DNA of 64,000 nt from Pachypanchax playfairii (GCA_006937955.1 SSNP01000007.1:2459896-2523895); one strand, 5' to 3'. Shown: positions 37,788 through 47,996, counted from the stretch's first letter. Notes: generated from the sequence alone by a model not told the origin. Made by a program: numbers and translations.

Positions 37788-38472
37788 CTCTTGTTTTCGC
37801 CATCACAAATCACTTGAGGACACCTGTTTGTATGTACTCCGTTTGTTTATATTATTGTATAATTTAAGAACGTTGTGAGAAATGTATTGCTTGTCCTCGT
37901 TGTCATTGTGTTTCTAACTTTTTACGACAGTGATGTCATAAAAAAGTTGCTGCTTCTTGACGAGCTCTTAATTCTAAGATAAAACAGAGAAAGATGAACC
38001 TCTTTGTTTGCCATTAATCTGTTAAAAAAGTGCGTGTGATGGCTGGATCTGAGCCTCCGGGCCTTAGTGGCCCTTTTCCAGAACAAGTGAAAAGTTGATC
38101 TCTGCTTTTCAGTTTTGTTCTGTATCGCAGCTGATCACAGAATGAATCTAGACATGAGACAGAACCAGGAGGCATGTTCCTAATCAGGCTTCCTCTGTGT
38201 CTCCTGTGAAAAAAGGACTATTAAAAAACTGTTTTTTTTTCTGAAAGGTTTGCCTGAAACCTTCTGGGCTGCGTCAGGTTCGAGTTTCTCTGCTTGTCCA
38301 TTTATTTCATTATCATGTTAATTTCTTTAAAGGTGAGCAGTGTGATTACAACACAACAGACAAACACCCCTGACCTGCGTGTCACTTTGCATTGCTGATC
38401 CTGATGTAGGCTAATAGAAAGTGGGAACAGACCTCCACTCTTCCCTCCCGAGTTAATTAAAACGCCCCCCTG

Positions 38473-38596
38473 ATTGGACAGACAGATAATCCCGGCGGGA
38501 CGCGCGATCCTACTAACTTGAGAGCAGGACAGAGCGCCAGTCACAATCTGCCTAAGGCGAGGGAGGGCAAGGAACGAGAAGAAAACGAGTATATAC
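38473..38596 (+). promoter_or_regulatory. bhlhe23 core promoter: inverted CCAAT box and TATA-like element
   Basis: ATTGG (inverted CCAAT) at 38473-38477 precedes TATATAC at 38590-38596. This would place transcription start near 38620 and give a 5' leader of about 300 bases. CpG density rises here (CGGCGGGACGCGCG near 38500). A second TATA-like GATAAAAGG at 38841-38849 could support a shorter leader starting near 38870 that would skip both uORFs. Both assignments are motif-based. Confidence 0.45.
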
Positions 38597-38662
38597 AAAA
38601 GGGAAGACGAGCGCTCCGGTCTCACCGAGCACACTTTAAAGAAGTGTTGTTGAACGTGGGCT

Positions 38663-38704
38663 ATGCGCGCAACAAGAGGGGAGTGTAGTGCACAGAGGAG
38701 GTGA
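38663..38704 (+). CDS. Upstream ORF 1 in the bhlhe23 leader
   Basis: ATG at 38663 (G at -3, moderate context) opens 13 codons (MRATRGECSAQRR), ending at TGA 38702-38704. It lies entirely upstream of the main start codon. If transcription starts near 38620 this uORF would be in the leader and could reduce main-frame initiation. The peptide itself is unlikely to matter. Confidence 0.35.
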   Translation: MRATRGECSAQRR

Positions 38705-38708
38705 ACGC

Positions 38709-38714
38709 ATGTAG
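38709..38714 (+). promoter_or_regulatory. Minimal start-stop uORF (ATG-TAG)
   Basis: ATGTAG at 38709-38714 is a start codon followed immediately by a stop. Such elements are known to hold initiating or terminating ribosomes and to repress downstream translation. Context is weak (C at -3). It begins four bases after the stop of uORF 1, and no further ATG occurs before the main start at 38921. Confidence 0.4.
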
Positions 38715-38898
38715 ACGCTCAGCTTCACATTCACAGCCTCCTTGCTGAAGAGTCACAGCACCAACAGGAGAAAGGAGTGAGGGAAAACTCAAAGGGAGCT
38801 GCAACTCTTTGGCAGAACCAGTCCTTCAGACAGAAGCTTGGATAAAAGGCAAAACAAAAAGAACAATACAAGAAAAAGAAGATTAGACTTTTCCTGAT

Positions 38899-38904
38899 CA
38901 GCTG
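38899..38904. promoter_or_regulatory. E-box (CAGCTG) just upstream of the bhlhe23 start codon
   Basis: CAGCTG lies 16 bases before the ATG. bHLH factors bind CANNTG, so auto- or cross-regulation is possible. Single E-boxes are frequent by chance. Confidence 0.25.
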
Positions 38905-39545
38905 TCTCTGGAGGAGAAAAATGAATGTCAGCGAAGAGAATCTGCTCAAATCCATCAGCAACGACGCGCTCCTGGACCTGACGCAGCGCTATGGGCAGTC
39001 CGCCTTCGGGTTTGGCGCTGGCCATGGTGCTGGAAGCCCCGGACGCTTCCCGCTCACACCGGCCACCGACTTCCTCTCCGGGCAGACCGCAAAGTCCAAC
39101 GAGAGCGGCGGGGAGCACACGAGCGACGACGATGACGGATTCGACTCGCTGGAGTCCAGGAAGAGGGGCTCCTCGTTTGGAGACGACAAGCCCGGAGGGC
39201 CCCTCGCCAAAAAGTCCAAGGAGCAGCGGTCCCTGCGGCTCAGCATCAACGCCCGGGAGAGGAGGAGGATGCACGACCTGAACGACGCGCTGGACGGCCT
39301 GCGCGCCGTTATCCCTTACGCCCACAGTCCCTCAGTGAGAAAACTCTCCAAAATAGCCACTCTCCTCCTGGCCAAGAACTACATCCTCATGCAGGCTCAG
39401 GCTCTGGAGGAGATGAGGCGGCTGGTGGCGTATCTGAACCAAGGACAGACCATAACTTCACCAATTCCCACCGCCCTGGCGCCCTTTGGACAGGCTGCCG
39501 TGTACCCCTTCTCGGGTTCAGCGCTCGCCACCTGTGCCGAAAAGT
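38900..39545. other. CpG-rich island over the bhlhe23 coding region
   Basis: CpG dinucleotides are frequent from the promoter through most of the coding region (for example around 39040-39310), in contrast to the AT-rich surroundings. This is common for developmental transcription-factor genes. The long minus-strand frame at 38789-39325 is a shadow of this GC-rich codon usage. Confidence 0.7.
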
Positions 39546-39604
39546 GTTCTACTTATTCTGGGACTCCGTCGACTCTCTTCAAACACTGTAACGACAAGCC
39601 TTGA
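38921..39604 (+). CDS. bhlhe23: Class E bHLH transcription factor bhlhe23 (BHLHB4)
   Basis: A 227-residue nuclear DNA-binding protein of the Olig/Bhlhe22/Bhlhe23 family. In mammals the family member Bhlhb4 is needed for rod bipolar cell maturation in the retina. An acidic stretch lies at about residues 69-75 (DDDDGFD). A KR-rich segment follows at 97-103. The bHLH spans about 104-165: the basic region has NARERRRM (110-117) with the DNA-contacting glutamate 113, helix 1 continues with HDLNDALDGLR, the loop is PYAHSPSVRK, and helix 2 is LSKIATLLLAKNYILMQ. The C-terminus ends in CAEKC...SGTPSTLFKHCNDKP, the pattern I associate with bhlhe23 rather than bhlhe22. The start is the first in-frame ATG, with N-terminus MNVSEENLLKSISNDALLDL, which I recognise from fish bhlhe23. 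The ORF is intronless, intact and full length. Confidence 0.95.
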   Translation: MNVSEENLLKSISNDALLDLTQRYGQSAFGFGAGHGAGSPGRFPLTPATDFLSGQTAKSNESGGEHTSDDDDGFDSLESRKRGSSFGDDKPGGPLAKKSKEQRSLRLSINARERRRMHDLNDALDGLRAVIPYAHSPSVRKLSKIATLLLAKNYILMQAQALEEMRRLVAYLNQGQTITSPIPTALAPFGQAAVYPFSGSALATCAEKCSTYSGTPSTLFKHCNDKP

Positions 39605-39794
39605 TTTGCTTTGCTCTCTTTTCCCTGAACGTTTACATGTCCTGACCCCGTGTCGGTCTCTATGTCCAACTCTAGTTAATTTAAAGAATAATTCTGTGGA
39701 AACTAAAAGTTTTATTCTAATGCATAATTTGTTAGATATGATTAAGTATCCATTCTGAAATGTTTCATCCAGAGTTGAAATCCGCGATAGGACA

Positions 39795-39800
39795 AATAAA
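39795..39800 (+). terminator. bhlhe23 polyadenylation signal
   Basis: AATAAA lies 191 bases after the stop codon. It is followed about 35-50 bases later by a T/G-rich stretch (CTGTTTCTGTTTGCGTG, 39836-39852) typical of cleavage-factor binding. Cleavage is predicted near 39820. A second AATAAA near 40353 could give a longer 3' UTR. Confidence 0.6.
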
Positions 39801-40499
39801 AACATGTGAAGGCCTTCCGAGAAGATGACATCCCTGTTTCTGTTTGCGTGCTTTGCTACAGGCCGTGTCCAAATTAGGAGTTTGTTTATATTTTAGAAAG
39901 CTTCTGTTATCATTTATAATCTATGCAACATTCAATTACAAACAATTACTATAAAAAGCGACCTAATTATAACATTTAAATCTGATGCTCTGAGGTAAAA
40001 CAGTCTGATCTGACCTCATATTTTCTAAAAAAAAAAAAAAAAAAAAGCAAAACAACAGTTTGCTCTTCAAGTTCTTGCACATCTCACATGATTGTATTGT
40101 ACAACTTTGAAGAATAGTGCTTCAAGCCCACTAATAGTTATTAATAATGGTTACATAACTACAGCCTATAAAATCTGAAGAAACGTCTCTGGTTGTGTTA
40201 CAACATGGGTTTCATAAATTGTTTATATGTCTTTATAATTAAAGCACATATCTATGCTTGGACCCAGTTTGCTTTATTTTAACACTCTCACACCTTTAAA
40301 ACACAAACCGGCACAAGCTCTCCAACTCACAGCACGCGCATTGTTTGTCTCAATAAAATCTTGATATAAACGAACAGATTTCTCAGCATGTATTTAGGTT
40401 TTAAGGTTTACTTAACAACAGTTAATTGTTGCAACGGGTAGAAAAAGCTGCACAGTCGTCTGGAATGTTTCTCAAATGAGTTGGTAACTTTTCCTCTTT

Positions 40500-40640
40500 T
40501 TTGCACGAGGAGTTCCGACGTCAGGTGGAAAGCCGAAACGAGCTCAGCAGAGCTGGTGGGGCCCGTTTGGTTACGCGGAGTGGTCGGTGGCGCTGAGGGG
40601 AAGGGCGCAAGCTCCGCCTGGGGCACCCACGACCTGTCTC
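40500..40640. promoter_or_regulatory. CpG-rich patch with near-consensus CRE
   Basis: Unusual CpG density for non-coding DNA here, with CGACGTCA at 40516-40523 (one base from the CRE TGACGTCA). It lies about 0.9 kb after the bhlhe23 stop codon. It could be an enhancer or a promoter of an antisense or downstream non-coding transcript. Confidence 0.3.
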
Positions 40641-42868
40641 TGGGTATTTGGGTGATTGCAGGCTTCCTTCCTTGGCGGGTTCTTGTGCTCTGGACAGCTA
40701 TTAACACGATTTCTGCTCCTGTCTCTTTAGGAGACTTAATCCAATGAACGTTATAGGGACAGTTTTCTTCTGCAGGTTTCCAGTGGATAGATTTAGATTC
40801 AGTTGTTGACACATTTAGTGGTTTGGGGGGATATTCAGGTTTCTGTAAACGAGCATGCATAAAGTGTGTGTGCGCGTAGATTTCCCCTTTTGTCTGAAAT
40901 TAGACTCCTTTAGTTGGAAACCTCTACAATAACACCTTATTGTTACTGACCTAAACACAAACACCTCATTTCAAAATAAAATTCTCACAGAATGTCTACA
41001 AATTAGTTTTATTGTGAAAATATTTTCCACACAATTTTAAATGTTATTCTTAAACAGAACAAAAATGTGTTTTTCTGCCACAAATAATCAAATATTTAGT
41101 TCTTAATAATCCTTATCAGAGCCAAAATGTATTTTCTCTATACCAACATATTAGAATTATTGTGAAGTTTTCTAGCATCAGCTCAAAATTCATTATAAGT
41201 CAGACTGGTAAATTTCATCCTTCTCTTCCGGGACCAGCTAAGTGATCCATCCCAGTCAGTCTTGTACAATTTATATACTTGTCACAACAACAGGACACTC
41301 ATGGCATCTTAAATTGTCTCTCTGATGACACATGCCTCCTCGGAAACCCCTTGAGATGTTTTAGGGCAGCAGGGATAAAAAGTGACAAACGCAGCCAGTG
41401 ATGTGAGGTCCAGGCCCTGCACGCGCTCCATCAGTCTCTGTACAGTCTAATTGTCATAAATGAGACAGTTGTCCATGTGGGTGGTCACTCTGCAGCCTTT
41501 GGGCCCCTGATGTCGAGCTGTTCAGATACAGTTTCATCGTGTCACTGGATTATCCTAATGGCTTTAAGTGTGCGTGGTGGCAGGATGATACAACAAGTTT
41601 GTGATTTAACTGTTCACTTTGATTGTGATTCCAGGATCTTTCACCAGGCGACAGTGAGTCGAGTGAACACTGTGAGATTTATAAGACGGCTTTTTAAAAA
41701 CAATCTCACGTGAGCAGTTTATAACAGATTTTCAGATACAGAAAGGGGTCTGATATTAAACGGATACAGTGTGTGTTATTTAGTGTGATCTGCAGAAGTA
41801 ATTAACGGACATTATTTTACACGAATAAGATTTTTTTTTCTCTTTATTCCAGTGCAATTAGAGACAGAAGCTACAGGAAAAGACTCAAGTGAAAGAATGG
41901 TTCGAACAACAAGTTGACAACATTGTTGTAAAATAACTCTAATTAGTTAGTGGTAGATGATATTTTTCTTTTAAATTGCAACACAAAAATAAGTAAATGC
42001 TTCATGTTTCTGTCTTGTAAAAATGAAAATAGACAGTTTGTTCAGTTTGCACCTAACTGATCTAATCCTGTACTGCAGAACATGCTACACGCAGATCCCA
42101 AAAAATAAAGACATGTTTGAATCTGCGTCATCAATAACTTTTGTTTTCAGCAGATAAAAAAAAAACCCTCACGACTGATAATTTTTACAACTGTTCTGTT
42201 GCTGATTTTCTTTCAGCAAATGTTTTTTATAACATAAAAAAATGAAGCAAATAATTCAGGCTAAATATATTTTATATGATATAATATATTAGCGTGTCAT
42301 CTTGTTGCGTGTTCTCACCTTTTGTCTCCTGCTGACAGAGTTTTTATTCAGACAAACACCCTGCACCACAGTGCCAGTGCTCTGACACTCTCACGACGGC
42401 CCAGTGTGGTGCAGGAGTACGGACAGACTGTGTGATGTCTGTAAACATTTGTGTTTGCTCACAGTGGGATAGAAAGGGAGTGATTTCATTAGCATGGCTC
42501 GGAGCTTTGAGGTATGTTTGTGCGCTTTTCTCCAACCCAACACTGTAGTACTCAAACCATATGCCCTTAAGTGTGTACCTCTATCTAATGCATCTGACAG
42601 CGCTGTTTTCTCTAATTAAGTTCTCTCCATGTGCAGACTCATGTGTCTGATGCACATTGCAGCACTCAGTCTCTCACACACACAGACTCATTTTACAACA
42701 AGGGCCTTGAAGGAAAAAGAACTTCAACTTAGATTATGTTTACAGCAGAGAACCACAGGGTTTATAAAGCATAAGAGATTTTTTTAATTGCTATTACCTC
42801 ACAGAAGTACCATTAAGGCCATAGACAGGAGGGGGGGGGGGTTAATGAAGTGGTTGAGATAAACAATG

Positions 42869-42891
42869 CACACACACACACACACACACAA
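42869..42891. repeat. (CA)n microsatellite
   Basis: Twenty-three-base CA tract. Confidence 0.93.
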
Positions 42892-43028
42892 GATATATAA
42901 GATAAGAGGGTGTAAGAGAGAGCAAAGTGCCGATGGTGGACCAGCGAGAACACCCTCCAAACCATCTGCCCGTGGAACCCCCCCCACCCCCCACCACCAC
43001 CACCAAAAGAACTTTTCTTGCCTCATTA

Positions 43029-43089
43029 TGACATCACATTTTGTCGTCCCTCCCAGCCCCGCCCTGTCGGAAGCGATGAGCGGGTGAGT
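43029..43089 (+). promoter_or_regulatory. Promoter-like motif cluster with ATG and splice donor
   Basis: In 61 bases there are TGACATCA (CRE-like, 43029-43036), CCCCGCCC (GC box, 43057-43064), CGGAAG (ETS core, 43068-43073), ATG at 43076, and a strong donor GG|GTGAGT at 43084-43089. This resembles a TATA-less promoter with a very short first coding exon, but no continuation was identified. Confidence 0.3.
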
Positions 43090-43829
43090 CAGTTGGTTCT
43101 GAGGAGCATGTGATGTGGGCTGACGTTGCTGCGAGTGCAGCGACGTGGGCCAGGGCCTTTCATTCTTTAATCAGATGTCCAAAGGGGTGGTGGGTGGGTG
43201 GGGGGGGGGGGGTATGTGTCTGCATGGTTGTATGTTCTGTGTGTATGTAATTTGTGCTCATGTGGGGGAAAACCCCTGAAACATGGCAGCCATGCAAAGC
43301 GTTTTGCCCATCACCACGAGGCACCTGACAACATGCGCGTAGGACCCGACAGTGTGGCTGGAGCCACGCTGAAGATGGATTACAGATACAAACAATCACA
43401 ACCAGATAATAAATGAGGTGACCCAGACAAGGCTTCTTTTCTATTTTGGCCATTTTTTTTTTATGATTCCAAAGTTCCTAATATTGTTCCACTTTGTCAA
43501 AACCTGTAACATCCTCTCCTCTTTTCTCCCCCTCCTCCCACAATCCCTCCCTCTAAAAATCACTTTGCTCATCACACTCACTCTTTCTCTTTCAGCTTGT
43601 TTTATCTTGACAGAGGATATGAGCTGACAAACGGGGGCATCCGTTATGGTAGCACTGCCTAATCTCTATAATGGCCCTCATAGATACAGGGCTGGTGGTG
43701 AGCAAACACTGACACACACACACCTCACTAGACAAATGTACATGCAAAGCCCTGAGGACAACAATCATCTCTCTGTTGTTTCTTTACTTACATACTCTAA
43801 GTGTGACCTTTTTCCTGACTCCTAACTCC

Positions 43830-43839
43830 NNNNNNNNNN
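43830..43839. other. Assembly gap (10 N)
   Basis: A ten-base placeholder gap adjoining a 42-base G homopolymer. Confidence 0.98.

Positions 43840-43881
<42 letters not shown>
43840..43881 (+). repeat. Poly-G run (42 bases) at a gap edge
   Basis: Forty-two consecutive G residues immediately after a gap. It is either a real G-quadruplex-prone tract that blocked sequencing or a base-calling artefact at a contig end. Confidence 0.8.
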
Positions 43882-43882
<1 letters not shown>

Positions 43883-44039
43883 GGCTAGCTCTGCACTTGA
43901 ATAGCAAGGCTGCTTTGTAATTACAAAGTGATATCATAGATGGGAGCAGAGACAAAGAGTGATGCTGTATCTTTCCATTACTTCGATGTGATTCTACACA
44001 GATGAAGATAAAACAAAAAGGATAATTTGATATACAACA

Positions 44040-44576
44040 AGAATGTCGCTTGAATTTTTAATTTGCAGCTTGTTGGTCTGTTTCGAGGCTCCACTGGGCC
44101 CGGGCTGGAGCGCCGGTCTGCAACATGCTATATCCCCCCCACCACGTCTGGATGAAAAGACAAGATTAATGGCACTTCCTGTCGCAGACGATCTTGCACT
44201 AGCCTAATTAAAACCACTGGAACACGCGCGTGGCCAAGGATCAGTGGCTTTTAATGAGAAGCTTGTAGGCTGATTTGGCCCTCATTTTCTGCTTAATAAG
44301 GCCGGTTTAAAAAGTAATTTTGGAGGGATGTGACTCCTTTAAACCTGCTCATTATCAATGATAGCACTTCACTTAAGTACTTCAGGAAACGCTGTGTTTA
44401 ATTAATATTGTGTCGCGCACAAGGATTAGCTGACAGCCCAGAATGGTGGTATCCAAGCAAGTGAGCAAGGGAGCTAGAATTGATGAAGAACTTTCAAGGG
44501 CACTGATTTCATTAAGCAGCTTCATTACAGCCCAAATAACTCTTCATGTCATTTCAATGCTTCAGTCGAACTCAGT
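44040..44576. promoter_or_regulatory. Candidate conserved non-coding element
   Basis: A long block of complex sequence with CCTAATTAAAACC, GTTTAATTAATATTG, GGCCGGTTTAAAAAG and TTTTGGAGGGATG-type motifs and no simple repeats. It lies 4.5 kb downstream of bhlhe23. The density of homeodomain-type TAATTA cores is notable. The call is inferred from composition only. Confidence 0.3.
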
Positions 44577-45076
44577 ACGCACGCACACACACACACACAC
44601 ACACACACATACATACAATCATCCTTTGCTGTACGAGGGAAGGTGCATCAAGGATTATTTACTGTTTAGAAGAAAACAAAATCTCTTTTTCTTAATGTGA
44701 TTGTGATGAGAAAATCTAATTAGCAGCCCTGTATTTTTTTTTTAATTTCATACATTGTTTTGTTTTATTTTTTTTGTTTGCTTCTCTTCTCACAGCTTTT
44801 CTGTTAAAAGACCAAAACCATTGCTTTTAAGGTCAAGCAGTTTAAGGGCTTGCGAGCACTGCCGAAACTTTCATTGTGTACCTCTAACACGCCCTACAAA
44901 GACTCTTAGAGCCTCTTCATCCCATTGTGATAATCTTCTTAGCCCCCTGACTCCACTGTTCAATATATATATATGGCAGGAAAGTATTGGGCTTGAGAGG
45001 CTTTGAGTGTCCCATCGCTCAGTCTGTGGGATTTTCCTCTCTCGAGGACGAATTACAACAAACAAACATCCCGAAC
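44577..45076 (+). repeat. Copy 1 of a 534-bp tandem duplication (CA tract plus unique flank)
   Basis: It begins TACGCACGCACAC, carries a shorter CA tract (to about 44609), then unique sequence through ...CATCCCGAAC at 45076. It is repeated at 45078-45610 at a constant offset of 534 bases outside the CA tract. The only difference noticed outside the tract is A versus C after the T run near 44746/45280. A single N at 45077 separates the copies. Confidence 0.95.
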
Positions 45077-45077
45077 N

Positions 45078-45081
45078 TACG

Positions 45082-45147
<66 letters not shown>

Positions 45148-45610
45148 TACAATCATCCTTTGCTGTACGAGGGAAGGTGCATCAAGGATTATTTACTGTT
45201 TAGAAGAAAACAAAATCTCTTTTTCTTAATGTGATTGTGATGAGAAAATCTAATTAGCAGCCCTGTATTTTTTTTTTCATTTCATACATTGTTTTGTTTT
45301 ATTTTTTTTGTTTGCTTCTCTTCTCACAGCTTTTCTGTTAAAAGACCAAAACCATTGCTTTTAAGGTCAAGCAGTTTAAGGGCTTGCGAGCACTGCCGAA
45401 ACTTTCATTGTGTACCTCTAACACGCCCTACAAAGACTCTTAGAGCCTCTTCATCCCATTGTGATAATCTTCTTAGCCCCCTGACTCCACTGTTCAATAT
45501 ATATATATGGCAGGAAAGTATTGGGCTTGAGAGGCTTTGAGTGTCCCATCGCTCAGTCTGTGGGATTTTCCTCTCTCGAGGACGAATTACAACAAACAAA
45601 CATCCCGAAC
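45078..45610 (+). repeat. Copy 2 of the 534-bp tandem duplication
   Basis: Nearly identical to 44577-45076 but with a CA tract about 33 bases longer. It runs on into unique sequence at 45611. The 128-codon frame at 45521-45907 crosses its end and has no recognised domain. Confidence 0.95.
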
Positions 45611-47790
45611 ACTTTGCACTTCATGAAATCGTGTACTACTGTGATAAGATTTACAGTATGTCAAATCAACGTTTTTCAGCCAACTAGCAAGTCTTTGTTA
45701 GCAATTTATTTACTTCAAAATCAGTTCCATAGAGAAACAAATGCTCAGATGAAATGCGACGTTAAGAAGAAGTTTCTTATCGAGGGCGAAGAGTTGGGAA
45801 CCGTCGTTGTTTGTGTCGACAGCCGAAGCTGTGACATTTGTTTGATTGGATTTGTTTCTGGTTCTGCGTTATCTTTCATTCTTAGTCGTTTTAGTCGTGA
45901 AAAGTGAGGCCAAACATTTTAATTTCAGTATTGATATTTATTCAGAGAAGCAGTTTATACAGAAATAAAACCCTCTGTCAACTTCACCGCCCCTCCCCAC
46001 CTCCGTCAGCCTGTCTGTCACCAGAGCAAAGAAACGACAGTGAAATGGACGTTCTGTGCTGTTTCAGTACGCATGTAGGTAAAATTACCTGTAGTGGACA
46101 CTATTTTCTGGCTGGCTTTTATTTTAATGGTCAGATAATTTAAAAATAAAATGTTTATTTCTTCATTGTAGTTTCATCAGGTCTCCTTTAGATTCTCCTT
46201 TATGATGTAAAAAATTAGCCAAAAAGATGTTGCAGGGTCTGGCTGAGGTCTTCTGACATAATATTAGGACTCACTGTTACAGTCGAATGAGTTTTTAAAG
46301 GTTGGCTTATCTTGGAGCTTCTTTTCTATTATTTCAAAGCAATAGGCATCATGACAACAACGTGGAGGACAGAGGGTTCAAAATACAAAGAAAGCTGCGT
46401 GTTAAATTAGATCAAGAGAGACTCTAATCTCCACAATGGGGACCAGCTCTTAGTTTTATTTATCTATTTTTTTTTTCTAAAAACGATTTTGGGGGCAAGT
46501 CTTGTTGATAGTATTCGCACATTATAACATCCTATCAGGTAATATCAGAGTCTTTGAAGGATTAGCAGGAATAAGAGGGATTTTACTCCGTTTGGATAAT
46601 TCCACTGGAAATTTCAAACATTTTCATATGAAAATGGAATCAGTTTCTTTTTTATTTTTTTGTTTCTTTAGTCAGCTTCAGAAGTCAGAAACAAACAGAG
46701 CCAGATGTTGTAAAGAGGTGGAGCTTCTGCAGAAAAAAGCAGCTATTTATTTCCCTTTTATTTATTTTTTTTCTTTCACAGTGGTTTAATGACCTTCAAA
46801 TCTTTTATTTGTAACCTTCTCATTGTAGCATGCTGGTTGAAGAATACACAGTAGCCTGTGGCTGCTCATGTTAATCCCTGAGTGGTTACTGCAGGAGCTC
46901 TGCATAAGCCACGGCTCCACCTTGTTATTCTCTTTTCATAACACACAAATAAGAGGATAATAATGGCGGATATGATCCCTGGAAAACTCTATTGTTCTCC
47001 ATTTGTTTTTGGTCCAGAGTCAAACTCCAGAATAAACACCTGCTGTTTGTCGCTGCGGTCTCTCCTGCTGTTTTTGTTTTGCAAATCTAAATGTCTCACA
47101 AAGAGACGAAATACAAGAGACACACTAATAACTCCACTCACAACATCACCTCGTCAAAAAAACAAAACAATATTGTTCTCAACTAATGAATCAATTAACT
47201 CTGTATCTCTGTATCTAAATCATTAATTTACAATGCTCTGCTAACCTTCAAGAGTTATCTCAGTGGTCCAATTGTCGTCCCCCCAGATGTCCTGTCTCAA
47301 GGTTGAACTGCGTGGAGGATGGACAAGAGACAGCTGTCCATCAGTCTCCTGCTCCAGCGGGTCATTAGATCACAGCCAGTGTGTTTGTGTCTGTGTGTTT
47401 GTCATTTGCAGGTTTAATTAGACAGTGCTGTTAATGGAGGAGATGACTTTGGGGAGCGCAGATGAATGACACTCATTTATCTGCGGCTGCAGGGTGACAA
47501 TATGTTTCACTAAGAGCTGAGTAAAGGAGGGAAAGACAAAGAAATGAAAGCAAAAGGAAGAGAGTGGAGGGTTAAGGCAGGGTCACACTGGTATTATTTA
47601 TGAATGGATGGATCCGTATGTGAGAGTATGTGTATATATGTGCTGGTGTTTGTTAATGGAGCCTCATATTGTACGTCTGCTGGTCCAGGTCACCTGCCGT
47701 TTCCTCTGGTGTGCTAAGGATTATCCCAGGAAGTGAACTGGAGCAACAATAATATGAAGTGTGTCGCTTACTGTAAGCCAAGCCAGGAGT
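45611..47790. other. Intergenic DNA, no gene seen
   Basis: AT-rich with T homopolymers. Frames such as 46502-46789 and 46963-47226 show no domain. A near-YY1 AATGGCGG at 46962-46969 was noted but lacks context. The block at 47440-47560 has balanced composition without recognised motifs. Confidence 0.5.
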
Positions 47791-47995
47791 AACTCACTCA
47801 CTCACTCACTCACTCACTCACTCACTCACTCACTCACTCACTCACTGGATGAGGATGATGAGGAAGACTTCAACGTAACTTCATACTGTGGTTTGTGGAA
47901 GAAAGATTTAAATAAGTTTTTTAATATATGAAATTATGTTGTTATTTAGGTAGAAACAAAAAATATAGACACAATTATGTATTTAAGATATTAAA
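47791..47995 (+). repeat. Copy 1 of a 198-bp tandem duplication led by (CACT)n
   Basis: A (CTCA)n tract to 47846 is followed by unique sequence starting GGATGAGGATGATGAGG and ending TTAAGATATTAAA at 47995. The same order recurs 198 bases later. A single N at 47996 separates the copies. Confidence 0.93.
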
Positions 47996-47996
47996 N

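Larger units (their letters stand above)
37374..38460. other. Upstream flank of bhlhe23
   Basis: Non-coding. It contains two plus-oriented CTCF-type motifs and otherwise moderate AT-rich sequence. The 110-codon minus frame at 38302-38634 is the reverse of the promoter region and is not supported as a gene. Proximal enhancers of bhlhe23 would be expected here, but none can be delimited by eye. Confidence 0.5.
39825..43829. other. Downstream flank of bhlhe23
   Basis: Non-coding as far as can be seen. It contains a poly-A run at 40028-40046, a CpG-rich patch at about 40500-40640, a CA tract at 42869-42891, several G homopolymers (42831-42840, 43201-43212) and a promoter-like cluster near 43030-43090. 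The 150-codon minus frame at 40408-40860 overlaps the CpG-rich patch but has no recognisable domain. Confidence 0.45.

Noticed and set aside
38789..39325. 178-codon minus-strand frame opposite bhlhe23
   Set aside because: It is a shadow of GC-rich codon usage on the coding strand. The plus-strand bHLH domain is unambiguous.
40408..40860. 150-codon minus-strand frame downstream of bhlhe23
   Set aside because: No domain recognised. CpG-rich DNA has fewer stops by chance. It could be revisited if an antisense transcript is shown.
45521..45907. 128-codon frame after the 534-bp duplication
   Set aside because: It starts inside the duplicated segment, shows no domain, and the same start also exists in copy 1 with a different continuation.
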